Source: Robertmurraya kyonggiensis
Lineage (GTDB): Bacteria > Bacillota > Bacilli > Bacillales > Cytobacillaceae
NCBI RefSeq assembly: GCF_005116465.1
Contig: NZ_SWBM01000001.1
Coordinates: 1,426,001-1,490,000, forward strand
Length of the DNA stretch: 64,000 bases
Reading direction: 5' to 3'
Shown: positions 35,631 to 45,329 of the stretch, piece after piece
How the letters are laid out: the number at the start of each line of letters is the position of its first letter
Position numbering within the stretch: position 1 is the first letter of the stretch
Translations under genes and position numbers: made by a program
The notes under the pieces: generated by a model
Database searches by the model: none
The model's input: only the letters and a program-made list of their open reading frames with translations
What the model was told of the DNA's origin: nothing

Positions 35631-35667
35631 GAAAGCTCTCTAGTCCGCTAGAGAGTTTTCTTTTTTT
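35631..35667 (+). terminator. pepF terminator
   Basis: GAAAGCTCTCTAG (35631-35643) pairs with CTAGAGAGTTTTC (35648-35660), followed by seven Ts. Confidence 0.85.
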
Positions 35668-35716
35668 GAATAAGTTTTAGTCCATGGGTAAACCCTTTTA
35701 ATATGAGGTGAGCGAA

Positions 35717-35899
35717 ATGAATAATGATGAGTACTTAACACATGCACCCAAAAAAAAAGGGATGACGATTAACACGGATGGACGAGCACCTAATCAAAAA
35801 AATTACCCTGGTGATTCTGTTAACGAGCATGAAAGTCTTGAAACAGCAAATACCATTATCGCCGAAGGTGAAATTGGTCAACAAAGGGAAAATCTATAA
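35717..35899 (+). CDS. Small hydrophilic protein (60 aa)
   Basis: The frame opens at the ATG at 35717 (GAGGTGAGCG upstream) and codes a charged 60-aa protein with a C-terminal ETANTIIAEGEIGQQRENL segment seen in small Bacillus spore-era proteins. It has no membrane or cysteine features. A family name cannot be given with certainty. A bidirectional terminator follows directly. Confidence 0.68.
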   Translation: MNNDEYLTHAPKKKGMTINTDGRAPNQKNYPGDSVNEHESLETANTIIAEGEIGQQRENL

Positions 35900-35946
35900 A
35901 ATAAAGGGCCACTTCTCACGAATCTTATGAGTTTGGCCCTTTATTC
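35900..35946. terminator. Bidirectional terminator
   Basis: AATAAAGGGCCA and TGGCCCTTTATT pair around a loop of about 22 nt; both flanks end in A/T runs. It separates the 60-aa gene from the convergent YdjO-like gene. Confidence 0.78.
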
Positions 35947-36135
35947 TTAATTGATCTTAGGGAGCTCACGTACCTCCATCGATGTCTCATTTCCACATAA
36001 AGGGCATTTCAAATCGTTACTTGCGAAATCCTTCCTCATCCAGCCATTACAGCCATCATCCATACATGCATATACTTCCGTATCCATGAGAATATCTTCT
36101 GGTTTTTCTTCTGCCGCTTTTCTATTAAAAAAAAT
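35947..36135 (-). CDS. YdjO-like cold-inducible zinc-ribbon protein with apparent ATT start
   Basis: The 62-aa product has two cysteine pairs (CMDDGC and CPLC) around NGWMRKDF, matching the YdjO family. No ATG, GTG or TTG lies in frame before an internal Met at residue 17. A TAG closes the frame just upstream. An ATT at 36135 gives the expected start FFNRK, and AGGGGG stands 8 nt before it. The ATT runs into eight Ts, so a lost T that moved an upstream TTG out of frame is the other explanation. The domain is convincing; the start is not settled. Confidence 0.7.
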   Translation of the reverse strand: MFFNRKAAEEKPEDILMDTEVYACMDDGCNGWMRKDFASNDLKCPLCGNETSMEVRELPKIN

Positions 36136-36147
36136 TGCAACCGCCCC

Positions 36148-36315
36148 CTATTTGTTAGTATCGTTTGATTCAATTTCTCCCTCTACATAAGAATCATTAA
36201 CTTGTTCATGTGTAGTAGCTAAGCCAGAGGAAACTTGATCATTTTTATTGTAATCATCAGGAGAATAATGGCGGTTTGCTAGCTTTGAACTATCTTCAGA
36301 TTTATTGTCTTTCAT
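36148..36315 (-). CDS. DUF4025/YozQ-like small protein
   Basis: The 55-aa hydrophilic protein contains DQVSSGLATTHEQVNDSYVE, the conserved core of YozQ-like proteins (DUF4025) of Bacillus. The ATG at 36315 follows AAAGGGG by 7 nt. It lies just upstream of the YdjO-like gene and is probably co-transcribed with it. The function is unknown in the family. Confidence 0.72.
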   Translation of the reverse strand: MKDNKSEDSSKLANRHYSPDDYNKNDQVSSGLATTHEQVNDSYVEGEIESNDTNK

Positions 36316-36423
36316 ATGTATGCCCCTTTCAAAAAATATAGTGGTAACAAAGTTAGCTTTCACTAACTAAAGGATATTCATTCATAGATCCGGATCTTTT
36401 CTCAGTTTTTACCTCTTGAAATT

Positions 36424-36453
36424 GGAAAAACCCGCGCAAAACGCAGGTTTTTC
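36424..36453 (-). terminator. Terminator after the first YjcZ-like gene
   Basis: AAAAACCCGCG and CGCAGGTTTTT pair around CAAAA with one mismatch. On the minus strand it ends GGGTTTTTCC. Confidence 0.75.
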
Positions 36454-36467
36454 TATAAATAATTAAA

Positions 36468-36590
36468 TTACAACCAAGCTGCTCCGACAATGATTAAGAG
36501 AATGAATAGAACGACAATTAATACAAAACCGCCCTGACCATATTCTCCCGTTGGATAAGCGTAGCCGCAACTACCGTAACCGTAACCCAT
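36468..36590 (-). CDS. YjcZ-family sporulation micro-protein
   Basis: The 40-aa product starts GYGYGSCGYAYP and ends in one hydrophobic helix ([20 protein letters not shown]), the pattern of YjcZ-type proteins found in Bacillus spores and forespore transcripts. AGGAAGG and GGAG precede the ATG. A second copy lies 72 bp upstream on the same strand. Confidence 0.82.
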   Translation of the reverse strand: MGYGYGSCGYAYPTGEYGQGGFVLIVVLFILLIIVGAAWL

Positions 36591-36662
36591 TACTCCACTT
36601 CCTTCCTAAAGTGTTGAAGAATTCTCTCTTTTTATCTTATTATTTGGAGGCCTTCTCCGTGA

Positions 36663-36770
36663 TTAATACCATCCACCAATGTAGGACGCACCTACAATAA
36701 TAAGAAGGATGAACAATACTACGAGTAATGCAAATCCGCCGCCATATCCAATTCCAGCTCCTGCGCTCAT
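36663..36770 (-). CDS. YjcZ-family sporulation micro-protein, second copy
   Basis: The 35-aa product ([10 protein letters not shown] then [19 protein letters not shown]) has the same Gly/Tyr start and single membrane helix as the neighbouring copy, with the block [11 protein letters not shown] identical. GGAGGTGG precedes the ATG at 36770. The two copies form a tandem pair from a local duplication. Confidence 0.82.
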   Translation of the reverse strand: MSAGAGIGYGGGFALLVVLFILLIIVGASYIGGWY

Positions 36771-36972
36771 TAAAATCCACCTCCTATAACATCTACACCT
36801 ATATTATGAAAGGGCAAGTTGTCCCGAATGGGCTTCTTCACTAACGACTTAAAAGAATTTAAAAAACCACATAAAAAAATGGAAAGGACAAACTATTTCT
36901 AAAAATAAGTTCACAATATATCCATAGTATTTTCCTCACTTATTTCTTATCTTTATTATGGGAGGGTACAAA

Positions 36973-37575
36973 ATGAAGAGAATATATATTATTTGTGGTG
37001 TTATCGTAGCACTCGCGATTGCAGCGGGTATTTCATTTTTCATCATCCGTGACCAAACTTCAACCATTCCAAATACGATTGATTTAGTCACAGTGCATAA
37101 TGAGCCTTATAAATTTTCTGAATCGGATCAGAAATTAAAAGTTGTCGAATTTATTTATACAAATTGCCCTGATATCTGTCCTACTACAACTTTAAAAATG
37201 AATATGCTTAAAAAGGATTTACAAGAAGCTGGTGTCTTTGGAGACAAGATACAATTTCTAACCATTACGATTGATCCTTATCGAGATACGCCTGAAAAGT
37301 TGCAGGAATATATGAAGAATTTCGAGATTGAAGATGACGGTAATTGGCTTTTCCTTACAGGTGACCAAAAGAACATTAAAGAGGACTTGAAAGAAATCGA
37401 AGAACTTGCCGGTACCTTCCAATTCCAATATCGAGATCCAGGTGATGGCTTCTTCGTTCACTCGACTTATATCTACCTGTTAGATGAAAACAACCAATAT
37501 ATCAAGAAATACCCTATGGGTGAGGAATTCGATAGAGAAGCGATGTTTGATAAAATATTGAAGAAAATTGACTAA
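36973..37575 (+). CDS. SCO1/SenC family copper chaperone for cytochrome oxidase
   Basis: The 200-aa protein has an N-terminal membrane anchor (residues 4-25) and a thioredoxin-like domain with the copper-binding CPDIC (C65, C69) and a distant histidine in FFVHSTYIYL. These three residues bind copper for the CuA site of cytochrome c oxidase in this family (B. subtilis YpmQ/BsSco). There is no lipobox, so it is held by the anchor helix. GGGAGGG stands before the ATG at 36973. It is a single gene followed by a strong terminator. Confidence 0.88.
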   Translation: MKRIYIICGVIVALAIAAGISFFIIRDQTSTIPNTIDLVTVHNEPYKFSESDQKLKVVEFIYTNCPDICPTTTLKMNMLKKDLQEAGVFGDKIQFLTITIDPYRDTPEKLQEYMKNFEIEDDGNWLFLTGDQKNIKEDLKEIEELAGTFQFQYRDPGDGFFVHSTYIYLLDENNQYIKKYPMGEEFDREAMFDKILKKID

Positions 37576-37613
37576 AAAAAGGAAGCGGTGATTTGAAATT
37601 CACCGCTTCCTTA
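37575..37613. terminator. Bidirectional terminator
   Basis: GGAAGCGGTGA (37581-37591) pairs perfectly with TCACCGCTTCC (37600-37610), flanked by A and T runs, between the SCO gene and a convergent small gene. Confidence 0.85.
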
Positions 37614-37615
37614 AT

Positions 37616-37735
37616 TCATTGTGCCGTTTGTTGTTTGAGAATCATGATAGTTTTCGATCTTGGTTTGGTAATACTCGCTTTAATCCCGGACTTTTTTAAT
37701 CGATCGACAAGTTCGACTAGCTTCTTCTTATCCAT
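37616..37735 (-). CDS. Small basic protein (39 aa)
   Basis: An ATG at 37735 with AAAGGAG 8 nt upstream opens a 39-codon frame with a basic helix (DKKKLVELVDRLKKSGIKAS) and a second short strand. No family is recognised. The strong ribosome site and the shared terminator support it as a real gene. Confidence 0.6.
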   Translation of the reverse strand: MDKKKLVELVDRLKKSGIKASITKPRSKTIMILKQQTAQ

Positions 37736-37816
37736 TCTCAAAACTCCTTTACCATTCTAGATGTTTCTATTGTAACTGACAAATATGAATAAACTATGAA
37801 AAAATGAAAAATATTT

Positions 37817-40189
37817 TTATTTTTTCGGAGTAAGTTCCAATGTTTTTCCTTTATAGTCTTCTATACTGGTTGTATGGTACGTTCCATCGACCCAGCTTTC
37901 TAGCTGATTATGATACCATTTACTTAGGACATTTCCTGATTGACCAGGGCCGACAAGATGGTAACCAGTCTGAATGTCATCCGTATCAACGACAAATCTC
38001 CATGAAGCACCATGGTTCACGGTTCCATCATCTTTGAATGCAGCAGCCTGTACCGTCACCGGACTTCCTCCGACAGGAACTTTCCCACCACTATTAAATA
38101 ATAGATTTAATGGACTCACACTCGAAAGTGGATGAGCGAAATAAACTTGGTGATAATCTCCCCATTCCCACTTCTCCATATTGGAACCATAGGAATCTTC
38201 TAATTCAGTTAATACTCGGACAAGTGAATCTTCTAAAACAGTCGTTAATCCCCCATGTTCTTCAATCCAAGGACCGGGATTCCCTGCTATTGCTTTTCTT
38301 AAAAGCTCATCAATTGCCTGACGTTTTCCGCCAAATAATTCTAAAGTTTCAGCTGGAATTTCCTCTTCGAACAGAAGCTCCTGAATCTCTCTTGTCCATA
38401 AATTGAAGATCATTGGTGCGGCTTGGTCAGCTTCATCAACAAAATCCCATTTATTTAGAATGGAGAGGGCCTCCTTCACCTCTTCGTCATCGGAATCCTT
38501 TAACTGTTCCACAAATGAAGGAACAAATTCTCTAGCCTGTAAGTTCATCTTATCCATTTGCAGGGCCATCATATCATCTACCGTAATATTGTTTTTGGCC
38601 GAAATAAATTCTTGAATTCGCATTTGTCTAAAAGGCTGTGCCCAATCATGACTAATATGATACGGATAATCATCACTAATGACTTTATTATTGGCCGTTG
38701 AGATAAAGCCTTCCTTTGGATTGACCACTCTCGGAAGTTCGTCAAATGGAATATAATCAACCCATTCGTACTCATCAGTCCAGCCCGGTACTGGTAATAA
38801 TCCATCCCCTTTTTTGCGAATTGGAATTTTCCCATTAGCCTTGTAGGCAATCGTTCCATCCGTTGAAGCAAAAACAAAGTTCTGTGCTGGCGTATGGAAT
38901 CCTTCTAATGCCTTCTCGAATTGGTCCCAGTTCTCCGCTTTATTCATATTCAGCACTGCTTCGAGTTCACTCGATGGTTCCAATGCAGTCCACTGCAGGG
39001 ATAGTACCGTGTCTTTTCCGCCTTCGCCAGCAAATTCAGATATGACTGGTCCATGACGTGTAATAACAATTTCGTAGTCAACTGATTCCTGATCCTTTAC
39101 TTTAATTTCCTCTTTGACTACAGATGCTTCTTCCCAATTGTCATTAAAAAGAAATTCATATTCATTATCAGGATTTCTTTTTTCAATATATAAATCCTGC
39201 ACGTCTGGACCCGTATTTGTTACCCCCCATGCCACATGCTCGTTGTGTCCAAGAATGATTCCAGGAATCCCGGCAAAAATGACTCCGCTTACATTTACAG
39301 ATGGCGCTTGTAATTGCATCTGATACCATATAGATGGAGTAGCAAGTGATAAATGTGGGTCATCTGCTAAAATTGGTTTGCCTGATGCCGTTTTTTCCCC
39401 ACTTACAACCCAGTTATTACTCCCGTTAAATTCATGTGGGATGACTGCAGATGCAAAGCTTTTTTCAATATCTAACTCGTCTTTACTAATAATATAGGGT
39501 GCATCCTCTGGATAGGATGGAAATAAATCATACGCTTTTTCCTCAGGGAAGCTTTGTAATAAATAGTAACGAAAAGCTTGATCTTCCCAATGGCCGCCTA
39601 AGTCGAATGCCATATACTTTCCAATTGTAAGTGAGTCAACCGGTGTCCATAGTTCAGGTTCATAACCTAACAAGGTAAATTCGATTGGCCACTTATTGCT
39701 CTCTTGAAGCTCTTTTATATAAAGATTGACCCCTTCTGCAAACTTGTCGAGGACGTTTTTGGCTGTATCTGAATACTCATCATATGAGCTTTCAGCCGCT
39801 CTTCTAAGTCCTAATGTTATAAAATACTTGTCGTTTTCTAACGCCGCTTCTCCTACAACCTCACTTAACCGACCAGAAGCTTGTCTCCGGCTTAGATCCA
39901 TCTGGAATAAGCGGTCTTGAGCTTGGATATACCCTTGCGCTAAATATAAGTCCTCTTCGTTCTTTGCAGTGATATGAGGTACTCCATTCTCATCTCTTAC
40001 CACTTGAACAGTTTCTTGTAATCCTGTTAGTTGGATTTCCCCTTCTATTTGCGGATGAGAACGTGTGATATAAGCGTACAAACCGATTACAATCGCTACT
40101 ATCAGAACGACCAGACTCCCCGCTGTCCAGCCAACAATCTTTTTCCATCGTTTACCCCTTTGTTTCTGTATTGGAAGTGTTGCCTCCAT
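37817..40189 (-). CDS. Penicillin acylase family (Ntn-hydrolase) enzyme
   Basis: The 790-aa protein has an N-terminal membrane anchor (about residues 17-38), an alpha domain, and the self-cleavage site GSNNWVV, where Ser257 becomes the N-terminal nucleophile of the beta chain. Also seen are RDENGVPHITAKNEEDLYLA, VIFAGIPGIILGHNEHVAWG and HGPVIS, all typical of the family. Members cleave amide bonds of penicillins or acyl-homoserine lactones; the true substrate is not clear here. AAGGGGGG precedes the ATG. It is monocistronic. Confidence 0.88.
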   Translation of the reverse strand: MEATLPIQKQRGKRWKKIVGWTAGSLVVLIVAIVIGLYAYITRSHPQIEGEIQLTGLQETVQVVRDENGVPHITAKNEEDLYLAQGYIQAQDRLFQMDLSRRQASGRLSEVVGEAALENDKYFITLGLRRAAESSYDEYSDTAKNVLDKFAEGVNLYIKELQESNKWPIEFTLLGYEPELWTPVDSLTIGKYMAFDLGGHWEDQAFRYYLLQSFPEEKAYDLFPSYPEDAPYIISKDELDIEKSFASAVIPHEFNGSNNWVVSGEKTASGKPILADDPHLSLATPSIWYQMQLQAPSVNVSGVIFAGIPGIILGHNEHVAWGVTNTGPDVQDLYIEKRNPDNEYEFLFNDNWEEASVVKEEIKVKDQESVDYEIVITRHGPVISEFAGEGGKDTVLSLQWTALEPSSELEAVLNMNKAENWDQFEKALEGFHTPAQNFVFASTDGTIAYKANGKIPIRKKGDGLLPVPGWTDEYEWVDYIPFDELPRVVNPKEGFISTANNKVISDDYPYHISHDWAQPFRQMRIQEFISAKNNITVDDMMALQMDKMNLQAREFVPSFVEQLKDSDDEEVKEALSILNKWDFVDEADQAAPMIFNLWTREIQELLFEEEIPAETLELFGGKRQAIDELLRKAIAGNPGPWIEEHGGLTTVLEDSLVRVLTELEDSYGSNMEKWEWGDYHQVYFAHPLSSVSPLNLLFNSGGKVPVGGSPVTVQAAAFKDDGTVNHGASWRFVVDTDDIQTGYHLVGPGQSGNVLSKWYHNQLESWVDGTYHTTSIEDYKGKTLELTPKK

Positions 40190-40342
40190 TCTCTTCCCCC
40201 CTTTTTTCCTACTACCTCCTACATAATTCTTGATTTATAGAGAAATTCCTTTATTTTCACCATCCTATTTGGGGAAAAAGTTTCCCTTTGCTATCGTGAA
40301 AATGTTATAATGTGAGATATTGTTCAAATTTGGAGGTAGTAA

Positions 40343-41959
<1,617 letters not shown>

Positions 41960-41960
41960 A

Positions 41961-42117
41961 AGAAAAGCACAAGCGCCCTGGTCAGCCCCGACAAGCACTG
42001 GAGCCCCAGAATGAGGTCCGTACTTTGACCTCATATTCTGGGGTGAAGTGACTAATGAAAAATGTTCTTTATTTTTCAGGAGGGGCTAGGCGCTGGAGCT
42101 AGACAATTTTCAAAGTC
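41961..42117. repeat. Folded intergenic repeat element, full copy
   Basis: The element begins 1 bp after the stop of the ABC-F gene. Outer arms AGCGCC (41972-41977) with GGCGCT (42089-42094) and AGCCCC (41984-41989) with GGGGCT (42082-42087) enclose a strong hairpin: CCCCAGAATGAGGTC (42004-42018) with GACCTCATATTCTGGGG (42027-42043). The ends AAGAAAAGC and GGAGCTAGACAATTTTCAA recur at 50802-50845 as a shortened copy. No coding potential is seen. It resembles non-coding repeats scattered in Bacillaceae genomes. Confidence 0.7.
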
Positions 42118-42146
42118 TAAACATGCTTTCTTAAACTGTAAATATA

Positions 42147-42182
42147 AAATGAGAGTTTCCATGATGGAGACTCTCATTTTTT
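42147..42182. terminator. Terminator between the ABC-F and YuzL-like genes
   Basis: AAAATGAGAGTTTCCA (42147-42162) pairs with TGGAGACTCTCATTTT (42165-42180) with one mismatch, then TT. It works on both strands. Confidence 0.82.
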
Positions 42183-42185
42183 GTA

Positions 42186-42317
42186 TCATGGTTTTTTTGT
42201 GCTTTTCCTAGCCGATGAAACACTTTTTCCATCGATTTCCTGATTCGTTGTCCCCTGCCCTTGCACTTCTGGAGAACTTAGGCCAACCTTTGAAGGATCT
42301 TTCTTCCGTTTTGACAT
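42186..42317 (-). CDS. YuzL-like small basic protein
   Basis: The 43-aa product SKRKKDPSKVGLSSPEVQG, followed by a Gly/Thr/Ser-rich basic tail, fits the YuzL family of small Bacillus proteins, similar in composition to minor small acid-soluble spore proteins. GGAGGTG stands 7 nt before the ATG at 42317. The family function is unknown. Confidence 0.75.
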   Translation of the reverse strand: MSKRKKDPSKVGLSSPEVQGQGTTNQEIDGKSVSSARKSTKKP

Positions 42318-42424
42318 TGTACTACACCTCCATAAATTTACCTTGTCAAGAACCCTCCCTTTTTATGCAATTGGAATAATTTCGCTTAAGAAAACACATT
42401 CTATCGTTTGGAGGAGGTGTGAAG

Positions 42425-42667
42425 ATGGCGAAAATTGGCGTTGAGGATTCCTTAACAAATGTTCAAGAAGCCCTTCGGCAAAAAGGGCATGACGTTGTTC
42501 AATTAAGTCAAGAATCAGATGCACGTGGCTGTGATTGCTGTGTTGTCACAGGAATTGATTCAAATGTAATGGGTATGAACGATACGATTATTGCCGGTCC
42601 AGTGATCGAAGCAAATGGTTTATCTGCCGACGAGGTTTGCCAAAAAGTTGAACAAAATTTACGATAA
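42425..42667 (+). CDS. ykuS: YkuS family protein (UPF0180)
   Basis: The 80-aa product ([53 protein letters not shown]) matches the UPF0180 family across its full length. The ATG at 42425 has GGAGGAGGT 6 nt upstream; a GTG two codons earlier lies too close. No function is known. It ends at a hairpin terminator. Confidence 0.87.
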   Translation: MAKIGVEDSLTNVQEALRQKGHDVVQLSQESDARGCDCCVVTGIDSNVMGMNDTIIAGPVIEANGLSADEVCQKVEQNLR

Positions 42668-42675
42668 TCAAACTA

Positions 42676-42710
42676 AGAAGACTAAAGCTCATTAGTCTTC
42701 TTTTTATTTT
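42676..42710 (+). terminator. ykuS terminator
   Basis: AGAAGACTAA pairs with TTAGTCTTCT around AGCTCA, followed by TTTTATTTT. Confidence 0.83.
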
Positions 42711-42813
42711 CGCTGGTGAACGGAATGGATTGAATGGCCCTCCCTTTTCAGGATTATTCGTTATAATTCCTTAGATAATAATTTTTAGTCGGCTTATCTG
42801 GAGGCTTTATTCA

Positions 42814-42996
42814 TTGAAATACATAGGCTTACTCTTTCCCCTCTTGTTCATTCTCCTTGTTGGTTGTGCTGATGCAACTAAAGAGATAGAGGAACAGAAT
42901 GTCACACTTACGATCTCGGCAGCTGCCAGCTTTCTTGCACCCGATCGTTTAAGAATATTACTTCACATACTTGTGTACAATAAATTCTGTCAATAA
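42814..42996 (+). pseudogene. Remnant of a molybdate-binding lipoprotein (ModA-like)
   Basis: A TTG with GGAGG upstream opens a 60-codon frame with a lipoprotein signal (LLFPLLFILLVGCAD) and VTLTISAAASF, the first strand and ligand loop of ModA-type periplasmic binding proteins. The homology ends there: the frame goes on for 20 unrelated residues and stops. A full ModA has about 260 residues. No modB or modC is nearby. It is most likely the 5' stub of a deleted transport operon. Only the short N-terminal match supports the family call. Confidence 0.55.
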
Positions 42997-43087
42997 AGTA
43001 AAGGGGTGTAAAATAATTACTTATAAAGGACAATAAATTGATTATTATCATGGCTTAGCTTTAGAAATTTATTTTGGAGGAATATCA

Positions 43088-44077
43088 TTGGATAAAAAAA
43101 TCATAGACCTGGATGTTTCGAATCTCTGGACCCCCTATCTCAACAACACGATGGCACGTTGCGTCAATTCCTATGCTTTAAAAACCATTATGGATTCCGA
43201 TATCCATTCCATTTTCGAAAAAGCACTACAACTGTCCAATCATTTCATTCAAATTATTACTGAGATTTTTCAAAAAGAACAGTTTCCGATTCCACATGGA
43301 TTTACGGAGAAAGATGTCCATCTTGATGCTCCACGCTTATTTTCTGATGAATTTTGGCTGTTTTATCTTCATGGAATGACTATCCATGGATTAACTGCTT
43401 ATTCTCTAGGAATGACGGCAACTCACAGGCTGGACGTACGAAGATTTTATTTAGAAGCATTCAAAGGAGCTTCTGAAATATATGATTCGACCTTAGACAT
43501 GTTAAAATCTAAGGGACTATCGGATCGTGTTCCTACCACCCCCTTGCCAGAAAAAGTGGAATTTGCTAAAAAACCAAGTTTTCTTGCCGGTTGGTTCGGG
43601 GACCATCGACCCTTGAACGTTATTGAAATCAGCACTCTTTATTTTAATTTACAGAAGAGTACGCTCGCAAAAGATTTAATCTTAGGTTTTAGCCAAACTG
43701 CCAAGTCCAACGAAATTCGAACATTTTTCCTACGGGTGGTGGAACAGGTAGAAGAGCATATTTCGATTTTCCATTCCATCCTGCAAGAGGACTTTATCAG
43801 TTCATCGATTTCCTGGGATACCCATATCACCGATTCCGAAACCGCACCTTTTTCCGATAAATTGATGACTTTCCATTGTGCGTTTCTTATTCAATCTGCC
43901 ATGGCATATTATGGAACTGCTTTGTCTGGTTCAATGCGGCGCGATCTAGGACTCAAGTATGCTTCTGCCATTAAAAATGATGTCAAACTCTCGGAAGACT
44001 GTGCGGAAATCATGATTGCTAATGAATGGTTCGAGGAACCCCCGCATTCGGTCGATCGTAGGGAATTATCCAATTAA
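43088..44077 (+). CDS. DUF3231 protein (two ferritin-like helical repeats)
   Basis: The 329-aa protein consists of two related four-helix modules of about 165 residues; each has the pattern of a long hydrophobic helix after a Trp start (NLWTPYLNNTMARCVNSY; LNVIEISTLYFNLQKSTLAK). This is the DUF3231 layout common in spore-forming Bacillus and Paenibacillus, where the proteins are often seen in spores. The start is a TTG with GGAGG 7 nt before it. It is a single gene ending at a terminator. Its biochemical role is unknown. Confidence 0.82.
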   Translation: MDKKIIDLDVSNLWTPYLNNTMARCVNSYALKTIMDSDIHSIFEKALQLSNHFIQIITEIFQKEQFPIPHGFTEKDVHLDAPRLFSDEFWLFYLHGMTIHGLTAYSLGMTATHRLDVRRFYLEAFKGASEIYDSTLDMLKSKGLSDRVPTTPLPEKVEFAKKPSFLAGWFGDHRPLNVIEISTLYFNLQKSTLAKDLILGFSQTAKSNEIRTFFLRVVEQVEEHISIFHSILQEDFISSSISWDTHITDSETAPFSDKLMTFHCAFLIQSAMAYYGTALSGSMRRDLGLKYASAIKNDVKLSEDCAEIMIANEWFEEPPHSVDRRELSN

Positions 44078-44092
44078 TAAAGTTTTCGGAAG

Positions 44093-44121
44093 AATCCAGC
44101 CTAAATTAGGTTGGGTTTTTT
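44093..44121 (+). terminator. Terminator of the DUF3231 gene
   Basis: TCCAGCCTAA pairs with TTAGGTTGGG (one G-T pair), followed by TTTTTT. Confidence 0.8.
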
Positions 44122-44680
44122 ACTGTTCTTCAGAAAACTGACCAGTACTTTAAGTATATTTTCACAATTTCTTCTCTTAATTATATTTTCATCTATTTTT
44201 TTGATAATAAGCACCAAAAAAAACACTCAAAACGAAAAAGGCCATTGAATTTTCTACTTACCTTAGAAAAATTAGTGGCTTTTCCTCCCCAAAAATGTCT
44301 TAGCATATAATATACGTGTTTTGTCGGCAGGATCCCAAGAATAGAAATTGCTTTTAAAGGATAAATCCTACTCATTCATTAATATTATCTTGATGAGAAT
44401 ATAAAGGGTGCCCATTTTCACCTAAAAAATGGACGATTAAAATACCAATGTCTAAATATTATTCAAGATAAGAAGCTGCTAACATCAAACTAGGACTAAT
44501 TTGAAGAAAGCATCATTTTTGTTTTATTTTCCAATAGATTTACTAACGTCTAATTTAATGAAAACGCCGTCTCTCCAGGTAAATACACTATTCTTAAAAA
44601 ACTTTTAAAGAATGGTTCATCGTATATTTTGGAACAATACTTTTGTATTTTATATTTAGTAAAAAAGGAGTGAACCAAAA
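44122..44680. other. Intergenic stretch without a supported gene
   Basis: About 560 bp of AT-rich sequence. The one clear structure is an imperfect hairpin at 44235-44284 (AAAAGGCCA with TGGCTTTT and an inner TTTTCTA/TAGAAAA), which could end transcription on either strand. A 60-codon minus-strand frame crosses this hairpin and has no ribosome site. The last 100 bp should hold the promoter of the yraG-like operon, but I could not fix a sigma-F/G or sigma-K site. Confidence 0.6.
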
Positions 44681-44926
44681 ATGGACATTCAAAAATTAGC
44701 CGACCATGAATCATTGGATCTACACGAAGTGATAAATTTTAAAACCCTTTGCTTAGCGAAATCAAAACTAATGCAAGGACTGGTATTTGATCATGATTTA
44801 AGAGCATTAATGCAAAAAGATGTTGAACAATCAATACAAGCGCTAAGAGAATTACAGGCACTATATCAACGTGCACCTTTTGAAGCTCCTGTTCCTCAAA
44901 ACCGTCCAACACCAATAATAAATTGA
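44681..44926 (+). CDS. YraG-like spore coat-related protein
   Basis: The 81-aa helical protein ([37 protein letters not shown]) belongs to the small CotF-related family that includes B. subtilis YraG and YraE. AAAAGGAG stands before the ATG. It opens a five-gene set with the same order as yraG-yraF-adhB-yraE-yraD of B. subtilis. It shares its pattern with the 64-aa protein at 46483, showing an internal duplication of the cluster around adhB. Confidence 0.8.
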   Translation: MDIQKLADHESLDLHEVINFKTLCLAKSKLMQGLVFDHDLRALMQKDVEQSIQALRELQALYQRAPFEAPVPQNRPTPIIN

Positions 44927-44942
44927 AAGGGAGGCAAATTCA

Positions 44943-45311
44943 TTGAACCATGACTATTTAGACCCTATAAACTCGCTACACGTACCAGAGCTAGCAGATA
45001 CCACATTTGCGATGGATTTACTTCTTCGTGCCAAAGAAGGTGTCCGCAACATTGCTGTCGCATTAACGGAGTCCGCTTCACCTGATGTTAGAACCCTCTT
45101 ACGTAACCAGTTAATGCAAGGGATTGCCATGCACCGAGAAATTACAGAACTAATGATTAGTAAAAAATGGTTACATATATACGAACTAAGTGAACAATAT
45201 CAATTAGACCAACTCTCTGCCAACAATACATTGATGATTGGCAAAATGAATCTATTTCCTGTTGAGACCAATAGAAAAGGTATGTTTGACCGGACACCTG
45301 ATGAACACTAA
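44943..45311 (+). CDS. YraF-like CotF-family spore coat protein
   Basis: The 122-aa protein has the CotF-type helices [40 protein letters not shown] and [16 protein letters not shown]. CotF-family proteins are found in spore coats. The start is a TTG with AAAGGGAGG upstream. It follows the YraG-like gene by 16 bp and precedes adhB by 18 bp, so it is part of one operon. The homolog at 46696 shows 30-40% visible identity. Confidence 0.85.
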   Translation: MNHDYLDPINSLHVPELADTTFAMDLLLRAKEGVRNIAVALTESASPDVRTLLRNQLMQGIAMHREITELMISKKWLHIYELSEQYQLDQLSANNTLMIGKMNLFPVETNRKGMFDRTPDEH

Positions 45312-45329
45312 CACTGGAGGCTGTAACCA

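Noticed and set aside
44193-44375. 60-codon minus-strand frame in the gap before the coat-protein operon
   Set aside because: It has no ribosome site, crosses a strong hairpin and has no recognisable domain.
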